From Symbiodinium natans (taxonomy: Eukaryota; Sar; Dinophyceae; Suessiales; Symbiodiniaceae), in the NCBI GenBank assembly GCA_905221605.1, contig CAJNDS010000835.1, positions 498,001 through 562,000 of the forward strand: a stretch of 64,000 bases of DNA, given 5' to 3'. The position numbers and the translations under genes were made by a program. Every line of letters starts with the position of its first letter. Position 1 is the first letter of the stretch. Shown here one piece after another: positions 10,380 through 22,600 of the stretch. The notes beneath the pieces are model-generated. The model was given only the letters and a program-made list of their open reading frames with translations, was not told where the DNA came from and made no database searches.

Positions 10380-13300
10380 GGAAGCGCGTCCCGCGCGGGC
10401 AAGGGCCACTTTCTGACGTTTGGGAACGGCCGCTTCGAAGGCATCTCTTGGAAAACCGGTTTGGGGGGGGGGGGGGATTTCAACGAGGGGCTGCTCTAAT
10501 TGGGATCCCTTTTTTGCATACATTCGAGTTTTCTGTTCGCGGCCTGGATCCAAGAGGCTCTAGGGTAGAAAGAGCGGATGCAGATTTGAATAGTACCTAG
10601 TGATGCCAGGACGATGCAACAGCATGGAACTCGCTTACTGACTGACCAGTGAGGATGGACAAGCCTATTTTGCTGTTTTCCTTTCGTTGGTTACCTTGGG
10701 TGCTGCGGCCATCTTGCAGCCTAGTACCGCAGATTGGCCGGACTGGCGCCAGACATTGTAGATGCGTATAGAGAGGTTTGAAGCGGGTCGTGCTGTTTCG
10801 TGTTTGTCCATGATGGCTCTCTGCATGTTCTGTTTTCGTGCCCCCAGATGTAGGAGCTTGGCACGTTTCTTGAATTCAGTTGCAGATTTCTAGGCTGAAG
10901 GGCCTTCAGGGTTTCGGTCCTCCCTTGGTTTCACCCGAATCAATGCAGTTGGGCTCCGTCGCGTTGTCCTGCGCAGGCTCCGCGCGTCAGCTCGCTGAGG
11001 AGGTACATACTGTGAAGGGTTTGATTGAGAGCACTACAAGACCCAAGGGGACTCGTTGCTAGCCCGAACCCCGAAACCGCATGGATTGTTCCCTGCAATG
11101 CGGCCCGAGTGTCACAGAACAAAAACCCTAAGCCCTAAAAGCTTTTGGGGACGATAAATGAACACGACATGGGTTTCTGGTCCGCAAACGTTCAGACGGA
11201 TGCAGCAGCGTAGGGTACGCGAAAGGAGTTTTGGGTTCATTTGGCCCCGACGGTGGAGCCCTCCCTCAGCCCTAAACACGAAGCTACCTTGAGAAGTGGG
11301 ACGTTTGCAGTTCTAAGGGGACATGTACATGTACCTATATAGTATATACTTGCATGGGCCTTGGAGGGGTGGCAAGAGAGAAGCTTTGAGCACAAGTATA
11401 CATGCTTTGGCCCCCTAGGGCTATACGCCAAACCCAGCCCTCCCTCAAGCCAACCGAAGTCGAAGAATCCCCGGAATTAAGCGGAGTAATGAGAAAGTAC
11501 GTTGACTTTCATGATGCATTCTCCTAACCTTGTGTTCTGGGTTCTTGAGGTCTTTGTCCCTATCAAGACATCAGCCTGTTGTAGGTGGAAGCCCTGAGCC
11601 TGTTCGAGGCGTGGTTTCGAGTGTTCGTGGTTGAAGAATGTGGAAGAGGACGCACGAGCGTTGCCCCAAATTGTGTGTCCCTTTTTTTTGGGGGAGTCTC
11701 CGCTTTCAAAAACTGTGGGGTTCGGTGTCCACGGTGCGTCTGTGCTGGAGCTGGGGATCTTTTTTGGCACGGTCGCCGTTTCCATTGGCCGGTGCAAACT
11801 TTTTTTTGTCGTCTCGGGCCTCGATTTTCGAGCTTTGCGGCACGTGCCAGACCGCTTACGTCCTGTGCGCATTCCGCGGTATGAAACACGCTCCCGCTTC
11901 GGTTTTGCGCACATTCTGCTTGTGTCGCTTGTGGGTCTTGATATTGCATTGGCATTGGGCATGCTTCTTGGCATTTTCCTGGGTGTGTCGGAGTGGTCTT
12001 GGCGATCCTCAAGTGCTTATGGGGTGCACTTGCAACGCTCTTCGTGGTTTTACGCACTCACCTTCGGGATGCAACTGTTTGGGGCTGACGGTTGCATGAT
12101 GTGCATGTATGTGGTACCCGGCTCATATGGTGTCGGGTACCATCCAGGCCTCACTACGCATGCGAGGGCAATATCAGGCAAGGCAGGAAAGCTGTTACTT
12201 CCAGAATGTCACGCGCTTGGTGCAACTGCTTTTCTGCCAACAACGCGTGGTCTTGTGTCGTCCCATTTTTGTGGCCTGCAAGAAGTTCCAGGGACTAAGC
12301 CCGGCTGCGACTTGCCCGTATGGAAGGCTCAAGCGTTTGTCGCCAATCGGTCGCGAAGGCTTTCTAATTTGAAAGTGCAGGATGGGAGCCGTTTTTTTTT
12401 TGTGTGCTTGGGGATGAGAACCAGGATTTCAGGGGCTTCTCTAAGGGCGTCCATGGCTACAGCTTGCTGTGTGCTCCATTTCTGCTGGGCTCTACACATT
12501 CCCGTTTGTGTCTCGGTCCGGCTTTCGATAGGAATAGGAAGGGTTAGCGCGCTGCCCCAAGCGCTGATAATCGAGTTTGGGATTTGGCGAGATGTTCCCG
12601 TCTTCGGCCGCCTTCGGCCCTCAGGAAATCCATTGTTTCACGGCCTTGCCGGCCGAAGTCGCCAACCAAAGATGTTGGGAAGAGCACTTGGCAAGGCCCA
12701 CGATTTTGTGAGTTTGTGTCCTGGACCTTGGGAATTGGGAACCAAAGGAACCCTGGAGTTGAAATCATGGGCCCTTATGCTACGAACCGCACATGTAGTA
12801 ATTCGGGGCCAACCCTATCTAGGGCGCAGTTTTCAGAGGGCAGGGCTGTGGTATAGTAGCTCTAGTTGTGACTAGACACTTCTGAGATGAGCGCTCTGAT
12901 CTGTGTTTGCTGGTGTCGTCAGATATCATCAGATTCCCCCTTGATCACCAACCCTTCCCCAGATAGCCAAATCCCCCCCCTGCTTTTCTTGGGAAGCCCG
13001 GAAAAATCCTAAGCACCCTAAGCCCCTAATCCTGTCAACCCACCCAGAAAAGGTTTGATGCGTGAAAGTCTGACGCTGCAACCGTTGCTGGTGCAAACCC
13101 TGCACACCCCATCTTGTGCCCTGAGGTCCATGACATTGTGCCTATAAAGTAATAATTTAGTAATCTGTTTTCTGTATTAGTACATGGGCCCTGGGGGGTT
13201 GGCCAGGGGACGCAGCCACGGCTTCGGGTGGTGGTTCTGGAAGCCGGCGTTGGTGAATCACCTTCTACGGACAGGACCGGCAGAGCCGAGTTGGGGGAGG

Positions 13301-16300
13301 GGCGAACACTGAAGATAACCTGCAACAGGTACAGTAGAGCTCTTCGGATCAGGGTTTCGGGCAGTTAGGGGGAGCTAAGACTCACAATGAAGCATTCAGT
13401 TGCCGAGTGGACTGCGTGCACTGCACGAAACCTGGAACGCCTGTCTCCCTCCCTCCCCTGCCTCCACATAACGTGACGTCTTGGCTGTGTATTTTGTTTT
13501 GTTTTTTCTGGGGATTCTTGGGGGTCACTGTACGTCTGTTCTATTTCTGGCGCTGGTTCCGGGCTTGTTTCCGCGGAGTTGGGGGACTTGTGTTGGGAAG
13601 GTAGCTTGTACGGGGTCGTGGGTCCCCCTCCTGAAACACCCTTGAGCTACTCCTGATCCGACCCTGCGGAGTGACATGTGAGGTGTTTAGGTTTAGGGTT
13701 CAGGGTTTAGGGCTACGGGGCGGCAAAAGAAATCTAGACCGCACTGCTGCAGAATGGGTTTGCATGGTCGCCTTCCAGCCAGGACTCGGGAGTTTTCGCG
13801 AATTGGGGGGCTTTCTTTGGGTATCCGTTGAAGGGTGATTCTGCTACACTTGGGGGCAAAAGGGGGGGTCCTGACCTGACATGTTTGGACGAGAGTAAGT
13901 CCACGTGACACACAGGGCCAAAGAGGGTTTAGACACCGGACGCCCCCCAAACGGAATCCAAGGGAGTAAAGGAGGGACCCTTATCAGGGAATTAGGGGTG
14001 ATTTAGGGGCTACTTGGGCGTATAGGGATTACACAAGGAAAATATAGGGGTGCTATAGGGGAAACAGATTAAGGGTCCCTTCTAGGGGTGCTTCCCTTAT
14101 GCCCCTTAAGGAATCCTGGGTTCTTGAAGCCTAAACCCTAAACTCTAAACCCTAAACCCTAGGCGGGTGGCAAAAACCCTATAGACCCTAAACCCTAAAC
14201 CCTAAACCCTAAACCCTAAAGCCTAAAGCCTAAACCCTAACAACCCCCCCTTTAACCCTTGAAGCCTGGAACAGGGGCCCTCCGTGATGGTGACACCTTG
14301 GTCTACTGCGACGCAGGGTGCGTGATCGATCCAAGGTCCTTGCTTGGTTGGCCGGGTTCCTTCCTTTCCGGGTTAGGGTGTAGGGTGTAGGGTGTAGGGT
14401 TTAGGGTTTAGGGTTTAGGGTTTAGGGTTTAGGGTTTAGGGTTTAGTGTTGCAAAAGGGCAGGAATCCCAGCAAGCTTGTCTCAGTCTGGGTTCAAAAAG
14501 TGTTGCAAAAGGGCACCTTTCTTTTAGGGCTTCGGATGCTGGACAGTGCTTTTGCAAAAAAATCGGTGCATGGGGCTGGTCTAAATTTTGAAGGACGATC
14601 CTGCTTGAGCATCCTTAAGAACATCTTCAAGAATGCCCAGGGACCGAGTTTTGAAACTTACCGCATTGAACTGTAGTTCTGCCAGTCCCCATAGTTTCAG
14701 GGTTTAGCTGATGCCAGGTCAGGCCAAAGCTGGGAATCCTTGTTGGAACGAGTGCAGCCGGAGGACTTGTGAAACTGAAAGCTGCTAGTTGCGTTATACT
14801 CATCCTACACCCTGCGAGTGCTGCTGGCAAAATGTCGAGTGCAGGAACAAGCTGAAGCTGCCAACATTTCTTTCCCAAATTGCTCACCAGGAAGGACTGC
14901 TCGACATCGTGGCTTTCCACCACCAACATCTGGAGCATCGCTGGAAGCCTAGATGTTGTAGTTCCCGGAAGAGTTTGCACGGTCGCGAATGCCCCATCAT
15001 TGCATGTCCGCCTGTCAATGCTCGAAAGGACACGCTGCTAGCAACAGGTTCCACTGCACTGCAGTTTGGTTTGCACGATGCATGGCGACATCAATCGTGC
15101 TTCATGGTGTCTTTCATGATGCCACCATATTCTAGCTGACATGTCATGCTTCTTTGTGCCACACCTTGTCAGCAGAGGCTACACAAAGGGTGACACCTTT
15201 GCACACTTTGGTGCGCGGTGGGACGAGGACTCCCATGCCTCTGTCTGCAGCTACAGATATAAAAATGCTCTCCAAGCAAAAGTCGTCGAGGTAGAGCACC
15301 ACAAGGCGGCATGTAGTCCCCAAGGTAGCGCTTCCTGGGCGTTTGCTAGCTTCCGGAGATTCCGAGTCGGATTCAGACAGAAGTCGCGAAGCCTTGAATC
15401 AGACCCCATGCTGTTATGACCCTGTGACCCCAACAGGTTCATCATGCTGTCTTACGTCAAGATAACGTTGGGCTTTTCCAATCTGTTCCAGACTTGCGTT
15501 GCTGGAGTCCGGGATCTAGCGCGGGAGCCTCTTGGCAGTATTCCGGGGCGTCGCTCCCAGTCCGGCTGCCAGAAAAACAAGGGAGCTCAAAGCCCTAAAT
15601 TAAATCTTGTCGTCCGCAGGACTTCGGTTTGAGCTGTCAGTTGGTTGGCGGCTACTGGCTGGCAAAGATCAATGCCAGGAGGGCGGAGTCATGTGGAGTC
15701 TGCGTTCAAGTTGAAGGCGAAAATAGGGTGTAGGGCAAGGCCCCTGAATTTCCGACCCCAAAATGCCCAAACTCATTTGGCATCATCGAGAACCTTGGGA
15801 GAAGAATCCGTGTTTATGGTCCGTACACATGAGATAGTTCTCGTAACACCCGTCGCCTTTCGGCGCTTCAATTGGAGGCGACAACGGCTCTCACGTGTGC
15901 CCGAAGTGCTGGAGAGCTCCGAAGCCCTGATGATCAGAAACCTTGCCAGGACCAGAGACCTTTTCGCACGCTGGGAGGACCTTGCCAAGGCCTTCCAAGT
16001 AAGATGGGGGGAGCATACAAAAGGCTTCGGAGTCCAGAACTCGTTGAGTATCGCTTCGGGTGAACCCCACCAAATGGTATACGGAATGGGAGGACCCCAA
16101 GGAGAAATGACTTGGTGGACAGGCTTTGGCGAGTTGGCTCAAAGGATGATGAGAATTAGCATGGGAACAGCACTCGCCCATGAGGGAGGTGTTCTGCACA
16201 AAGGGTGCCGCCGTGTGCAAAGCCCAGCTTTATTTATACGATCCTTTCCACCCGCGTCGCACCAATACGGTAGTGCAGCACCCTTCGGCTTCCGCTGACA

Positions 16301-17007
16301 GCTGACACTGAATCACGGATTGTGCAGGAAGTGTCGTTGATCTCCGATGATGAACCTCGCGTGCCAAACCCTCAGTATGCTCCTCGGCAGGATAAGAGGG
16401 TTGCAGTTGCACATCCCACCCTAGACCCAACAAACCCTAAACCCGCTTCTTTGAGTCCAAAGGGCTCTCACAAGTTTTTCCCTTCGGCCTCTTCCCCTTT
16501 ACAACGGCCTTCTGCCTTGGGGGGAGAGCCCTTGTGACGGTTCCTTGTGGCAACGACATGAGCCCTAGGAGGGTGCATGAGCCCAAGGAGGGTTCATGGT
16601 CAAAATATCTTTATGTGGATTATGCTAGTAAACTAGTATAGGGTCTAGCGTTTCTGGGCTCAGAAGGGCAAGAGCAGTGTACCAGGAATATGACCCATGA
16701 GAGTATCATGAGAGGCTTTCAAGCGCAGTTGGAAGAGAGAGAGAGAGAGAGAGAAAAAAAAACAAAACAAAAACCTTGGATTTTGGGCTCAGGGGTCCAG
16801 ACACATATTCTGGTCGAAGGTGTGCGCACAACTGTTTCTTGCGGTCAGCATTGGAAGCCAGCAGCAAGCATAGTGCGTTGTATCCGTGGCCTTATGCTTG
16901 GGGTTCGGGTTAAGGAGTTCGGTTGTGTTGATCGAGTACCCTGCGTCTCTGCCCAGGTGGAGAATCGTCATGACCAAAGTCTCTTCTCTATGCTTGCCAA
17001 ATCCTTG
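10380..17007 (+). CDS. Glycosyltransferase-like gene, multi-exon, partial
   Basis: Exons found by frame, phase and motif: 10380-10440 (HFLTFGNGRFE), 10977-11002 (SARQLAEE), 14275-14335 (LRDGDTLVYCDAGC), 14891-14939 (LLDIVAFHHQHLEH), 15178-15242 (YTKGDTFAHFGARWDED), 15915-15998 (MIRNLARTRDLFARW), 16328-16390 (ISDDEPRVPNPQYAP) and 16957-17007 (RHDQSLFSMLAK). The series TFGN, DGDxLVYxDAGC, FxxxHLEHxYTKGD, DDxPxxPNxP and RHDQS, in that order, matches sugar-nucleotide-dependent transferases of the type found in polysaccharide loci. The acidic DAGC loop is the likely metal and nucleotide-sugar site. Donors are GC after 10440 and 14939, GA after 16390, GT elsewhere. The exons between 11002 and 14275 (WKP region) and the C-terminus were not found. 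Family identity is from memory, so the donor sugar is unknown. A Golgi location is inferred. Confidence 0.55.
11631..12875 (+). other. Long open frame of unknown meaning inside a glycosyltransferase intron
   Basis: The frame stays open for 414 codons, but its nominal start is TTG. Several other frames on both strands are also open at 11.48-12.10 kb, which points to low stop frequency from base composition (T/G-rich, A-poor) rather than selection. The translation is cysteine- and phenylalanine-rich with runs from poly-T tracts and no family motif. It could be a decayed repeat. Confidence 0.25.
13207..13258 (+). CDS. Unassigned putative exon
   Basis: An AG|G acceptor opens a frame reading QPRLRVVVLEAGVGES, which resembles the second strand of an FAD/NAD-binding Rossmann fold. 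No neighbouring exon supports a flavoprotein here, and it lies within the span of the glycosyltransferase-like gene. It may be chance. Confidence 0.22.
13958..14116. mobile_element. MITE-like element, family D (copy 2)
   Basis: It shares both ends (AAAGGAGGGACCCTTAT and TTAAGGGTCCCTTCTAGGGG) and the TATAGGGG interior with 5953-6110. It lies in an intron of the glycosyltransferase-like gene and is followed at once by CCCTAAA tracts. Confidence 0.5.
14129..14239. repeat. CCCTAAA tracts, with TTTAGGG array at 14381-14446
   Basis: Two CCCTAAA runs are followed about 140 bp later by a TTTAGGG run at 14381-14446, again in inverted orientation. The glycosyltransferase exon with the DAGC motif (14275-14335) lies exactly between them, as the last phosphatase exon does at 7.1 kb. 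Confidence 0.85.
16736..16758. repeat. GA dinucleotide tract with A-rich flank
   Basis: A short (GA)n run is followed by an A-rich stretch. It lies in an intron of the glycosyltransferase-like gene. Confidence 0.8.
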
Positions 17008-17538
17008 GTGCTCGTCACATCCCAATGCGCGGCCTTGCAAATATTGAATCCTGAGCTTTCTTGTTGCGTTTGATTGAGAGTTTTGGGATGTATGCGCGAC
17101 GTGGAGCAGAAAGGTTTTTGGACTTTACTACACCCCAAAACCCAACAGACATTCTAAATTTGGGGGCAGAATCAACGATGATGAGCTAAGAAACGGTGAA
17201 CAAGTACTGAATTGCTCCCTTAAAGACTCAACCCGACACCCAGATCCCCAGATGAAGAGCAGCGGCGCCGTCTTCGAGCGAAAGAACGATGAGCCTGGGC
17301 CCCTGAGCCGCCTGGGATGGCCCCTTGTGCAGCCCTAAGCCCTGGGAACTCTCAACCTCGAATATTCGACCTCGAATTCTGTTTGTTCCACACTTGAATG
17401 TACTTTTCATGTTGGTTTCCGGAAGTTTTGGGCGGCCGGGCAGCGCCGGGACTCACTGTGGGTTCTGTTCAGGGTCCGGGGTTTGCTGTTCTAAGTCTGA
17501 GATTCCTGCTTGCTGACCTGGAGCCTGTGGTGTTGCAG

Positions 17539-17626
17539 GCATTTCAATGCCGCCGGCGCGCCGGGCAGAGGGCGGCGCCCTTACCCTGCGCAGTGCGCAG
17601 CCTGCGCGTGCTTGGCTGGAACATCG
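17539..17626 (+). CDS. Unassigned putative exon (LRVLGWNI)
   Basis: An AG|G acceptor, a GC-rich frame ending SLRVLGWNI, and a GT donor (ATCG|GTTGAG). The end resembles the first strand of endonuclease/exonuclease/phosphatase-type domains (LxVLxWNI), but no further exon of such a domain was found. It could instead be a late exon of the glycosyltransferase-like gene. Confidence 0.3.
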
Positions 17627-18302
17627 GTTGAGATTCCCAGACAGCTCCGGCCGACGCCCACCTCCATGCTTGCGCGTTTATGTCTGTTTATGACAGCGAA
17701 AGTTGACTTCAACAGAAAATGGTATGCATATACATGAGAAGAAAAATAGGTGTATATAACTGATGTGTACACATACGACATGTGAATGGACTCTCGTCAT
17801 AGCTTCGGCCATGGCCACTGAATCTACAGGGCGTCACGGACGTCTTACTTCTAAATAAGAATGACATTGAAAGCCTTCTCCTACAGTGAAGATAGTGGCG
17901 TAGCTTTCAACATAGCATATGATATTGGCTGAAGAAATGCCATTAAGGTCAGGTACTATATGTAAAGGAGTAAGTGATCCGCATGCTTCTCTTGCATTCA
18001 TTATTTGGATGTGAGAAAGAAGAGAAGACGAAATGACATTGAATAAAATGTAGATCGGAATCAAAACCTTTCCATAGAAAGTCTGAGGTCAAACGCTGTC
18101 GATTTCTCTGGCTCATGATTCGCGTACGTCACTGACACAATGAACACACGCATGTATTCATAAGTGGATGGACTATAGAAAATTATATCTAAGAGGCCTA
18201 CATAGACCTACACAAGGTGCACAACCTTCCAGTCCACTGTGGGCACGATGCATCCGCAGTCTGACCCTCAAGCTTGGGTGGGGGGTGGCGGGGGCTTCTA
18301 AA

Positions 18303-18674
18303 TTAAAGCCACTGCTTGGGTTGAGAAATGGGTTTCGACGATTTCGACTTCATGGTTTGGGGTAGCTTCACATCGGCTACAGGGGCCAAGCGCACGGTTG
18401 GCAGGCGCGTTCTTTCGGAAGTTCCCACGGTCAGTATGAGAGGCAAGCCAAGTTGCGTGGGAGGCTTTGATAGTGGCAGAGCATCTTGACGTTCCTTCAA
18501 GAGATGCATGCTTTTGACTTCAGGGGGGAGGTGGGCCATGTTTCTTTGATGCAAAACCTGCAGCTTTAGTTCCTTGCAGATCGCCGAAATTTCGCTGCAT
18601 TCTGCCAATTGGACTTGGATTGCGAAGCCCTCAGCCTTCGCCTTTGAGGCTGGGCGTCTCCGGTACAGCGCTTA
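18303..18674 (-). CDS. Unassigned open frame on the minus strand
   Basis: The minus strand is open for about 124 codons with coding-like composition, including AECSEISAICKELKLQVLHQ, which could form a helix. No ATG lies near its 5' end, so it would be an internal exon. The + strand also has a short plausible frame (ATG at 18329). If real, this would be the main exception to the one-strand gene order of the window. Function unknown. Confidence 0.28.
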
Positions 18675-18950
18675 GCTGGGTCGGAGGGGTTTCCACCGAG
18701 ATGATTGCCGGTATAGTTCACGCGTCAAAAGCTGAATGCCAACACTGTGATCAGACATAGCTCAAAAGAGTCAAAAAGGTCTGAAGGCCGTCGTCCTTCA
18801 AGATGTAGGCGCAGCTGGGTGAGGGGATGTTACGGGGTCATGTGCAGAATGTGCAGGGCCTTTTTTCTTGGGGCCCAGGGCCGTCTGAGTCTAGGCCGGC
18901 ATTTGATCCGATGGTCGGCTATTGCATACGCTTTTTCTACCCAAGTCATG

Positions 18951-19069
18951 ACCTAGGACCCAGAGTAGGCCCTTATTGCATTTCTTCAGGGTTTGGGGTA
19001 CCTTATAGTTCCCTTTAAACCCAAAAAGGGCACCCTTTATTATTCCTAGGTTATGCTTCGGGTCTAGTG
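18951..19069. mobile_element. MITE-like element, family B (copy 1)
   Basis: It starts ACCTAGGACCCAGAGTAGGCC and ends near GGGTCTAGTG, with an internal AAAGGGCACCCTTT palindrome. It matches 21843-21967 and 34805-34923 in ends and interior order. Confidence 0.5.
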
Positions 19070-19619
19070 ACCTGTGCAGGTTGGCCCATCTCTGGCGATC
19101 CTCTTCAGCCGATAAAGGCAGCGCGGCGCGCAGAAGGCGGCTGGGAGGAGTCTCTTCCGGAGGGTATTGGCTCTGATTGTCTGAGTTGGTTTATTTATGG
19201 ATAGTTAAGCCTAATTAAGGCTATTTAAAGGGGTAGTAGGGAAAACCATGAGGTTTGGGTAGAAAGTTGCTGCTTGAGCCACACCTTCTTCCTGCGTGCC
19301 CTCCGTGGGAACATCCACAAACCGCCTCTGCCGACAGCGGAGGTCAACTGCCCAAGGACATGGACCTCGGTGGTGAGGGCTGCTATTGAACTGGCCCCTC
19401 TCGCGGAAAAAAGTGGTGCTTTCGTGCTTCTTGGGCCCATGCCCTTGACCTCTGATCTTTTGTCACCACCTTTCGCCGCCACGCTCAACCCCACGCCCCA
19501 ACAGTCAAGACTGCTACCTCTTTAGATGCTCGTCTTGCTTCTTGCTGGGCATGCTGGCAAAGGAGCTGAGCTGAGCTATCGACCTTGAAGTCCCCGAAGT
19601 CCTCAAAGCAGCTCCCGAG

Positions 19620-22600
19620 GATGGTGCCGGTGTGAAGCACTTCGAGGGCTACGCGCGCATCGTGGACCCCCACACGGTGGAGGCGCCGCGATACACACGG
19701 TGGGGGTTCATCGGATAGTGTGAAGATGTCAAAGTGTAGGCTGAACAGTTCCCCCTGCATGAACGTAACTGGCTAAAGCTGCCGTTCTCCGACTTAAGAC
19801 CCTGCCGATTACATATCCCGGTGAACAGGACACCTAGAGGGTTCTAGGCATCTCTTAAGTACGCGCCCAGAAAAATCAACGAAGAACGCCACACAAGTAT
19901 GTGGAGGTGTCCCAACTCGGCCTTTTCCAACGAACGCAGCGTGACTTCGCCACCGGTGACTCTAACCACGGCCCCAAACCCTGCCTAAACCCTAGCCCCT
20001 TCAAATGTGAAACCCGATGGCTTGAAGAGAACCCATGTCTTTGACAATTCCTCGGCATGCGACTTTCCCCGGGCCTATGGGTAAAGGCCTTTCGCCGATG
20101 CACATTCTGTAGGGCTCAGGGTCAAACCTTCTCCCACATTCGGCAGGTCAATGGTGAGAAGCACACTGCCAAATACATTTGTGTCGCCACCGGTGGTCGA
20201 GCGCAACGGCTGTTCGGGGGCACAGTGAGATGACAGTGAAACTGACAGGTGCAGTGTGAGCAGAGCAGGCGGCGCGTTTTCCTCGTCGTAAGCAAAATAG
20301 ACTCAAATAACCCAATCAGGAAATATCAAGTGGGAGTTTTACGAAAGTAAGGGACCCCTAACATAGTCACCCCCTTATCATAAGGACCCCAATAGGGCAC
20401 CCCTAATGTCGGAGAGCCCCCCATGTCGTCCCTGCCATCCCGACGCCCTCAAGGCCCATTCCAGGCAGCGACCTCGACGGTGCCCGATACCCAGTGCTTT
20501 GGGCTTCCGGGCTCTGGGCTGTGGTTCGCAGTTGTTCTTCTAGATTCTAGGCCACTCTGCTACAGTTTTTTGCAGCTTTCCATGACATCATGGTCAGGTC
20601 GCCGTGGGTGATTTTTTGACACAACTCGGCCTGAAACTGTGATCTTGGGCAAGCCAGACCTCTGAACCTCTGTCCTCAACTATCGAGAACTACAAGTATC
20701 CTACCGACCCATGTCTTCGTGCGAGGTTCTCACAAGCGACGAAGCCTTGGCTTTGCCAAAGAAGTGGGGGTCTTTGTATCAACTTGCGGCGTTTAGGGAT
20801 TGGAGTAAAGGGTTCAGGGATTCACGAGCACAGCTACGAAGAAGAAGTTCGTATCCGAAAGACGTTGCGACTAGACTCAGCCGCTGTCAGCAGCTCACGG
20901 TAATTAGGGCGGTTGCTGGTCGTCCAGCGGCCACCTGTTGTCGTGGTTCCTCGATCTTCGCGACAAGTCATAGACAAGCTTGTTGCAAAAAGGGGTTACA
21001 GGGGTTGTCAGTCCTGGCATGAAGCAGTTTCCGGGTTCAGAAGAGTTTAGGAAGTATAGAGTTTAGGGTCAGTCACCCCTTCCTTGGCCAAGCATGAAGA
21101 ACAATGCAGGGGCTTACACAATTCTCCTCATTATCGCCCGTATCGTCCCCATACTCAGTGAACTGCCTCCCTGACAGTTCTGTGTGACAGTGTCTGCTAT
21201 CATCGGAAGTAGGAGGGGTTACGGGTTGGGCAGGAAGCTCGTTGTAAAAGGGGGTTCTAACCTTAAGGACCAGATGAACCCTAACACACACACTGGAGTC
21301 ATACCACTATCATTCCTGTGAACCATAAACCCCTTTCCAAGTAAATAGGCCCCCATGTGATCAAAAGTTGCGAACAAGAAAGCCCAAATGAACCCCCCCT
21401 AGTTCCCCTTGGAACAAGACAATGGACGGCCACCCAAACCCTGCTTACGGTAAGTCAAGAGTCCTACAAACCCTATGGGCCCGACACGGCGACACGGCCT
21501 ATAACTAGTGGCAAAACGCAGAAATGACTTTAAATGTCACCATGGTTTATAGTGTCTAGACCTCTGGTGATTAAGCCTCAGATCAAGGCGGACACTTAGG
21601 GTGGGTTCCCTAAGTTAGCGTCACTTTTGGGTTTTTTTACTCGAAGTAAATCATGAGTTCCTTCCCGAGACGCCCCCAAAGGGCTATCATTTAGCTAATT
21701 CCTCAAGTTCTTGCAGAATAATTCCTCAAGTTCTGCAGAAAGACAGCTGGAGGCCAGATAAGTTGGTGGTCATCGGCGGTGGCTACATTGCACGGGCCTC
21801 AATGCTGTTGGGGGGTGGCCCTCTCTTCAAAGGAGAACCCTATAACTACGAGCCAGAGTAGGCCCTCATTGCCTTTTTCACGGGGTTCGGTTCCCTTAGT
21901 AGCCCCTTTGAACCAACAAGGGTACGTGCCCTTTGTATATTCCTAAGGTTACTCTTGGGTTTAGATAAGCAATGAGCCTCACCGCACAAATTTCCTTCCT
22001 TCCCTCCCCCACTCTTGGAACCCTCACCACCCCAAGATACTTGTTCCCGTCATGGCCTAATGTCCCTAAACTCCTAAACCCTGCACCCCTTTGGTCGGGA
22101 CAGATCTTGGGTACAGGGGTTGTGGTTTAGGGTTTAGGGTGGTGTGAGGTTGGTTTTCAGTTCTTACTGGTCACTGAAGCGCTGAATCATGAATCATGGA
22201 AAGGGTGTTCAGGTGTCCCTATCGTAGCCATTCGAGCTCGTCGGGTGGGGTGGCAAGGAAAGCCTACAGTGAGAGTCTTCTCTGGCTTCACTTGCCCGCA
22301 GTTTTTTTTGCATAAGGACGGCACGTACTCAACACATCATTGATATGAATCTCATCTAAAGGAGAGTCAAGAGCCGTCCGACTTCGGCTGCGAACCCTTG
22401 ACCCCCCCAGAAAGAAAGATTCAAGAAGAGGAGGCATAGCGGCAAAATTCAGGAGAGTTTAGGGTAGAAGGGTTTGCTTCGTGCTGTCCTCTACCGGGGA
22501 GCGGAGCGCTTCGAGGCCTGATGTGCTTCCGTTCCCCAGCTCTGCCGTGATGTTGAATGAAGTTCCGCAGTTGAAGGTTTAGGGTTTCCATAGGGTTCTG

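Noticed and set aside
15645-16298. Single 217-aa protein
   Set aside because: The nominal start is TTG; only 15915-15998 fits as an exon, with a GT donor at 15999, and the rest reads through intron sequence.
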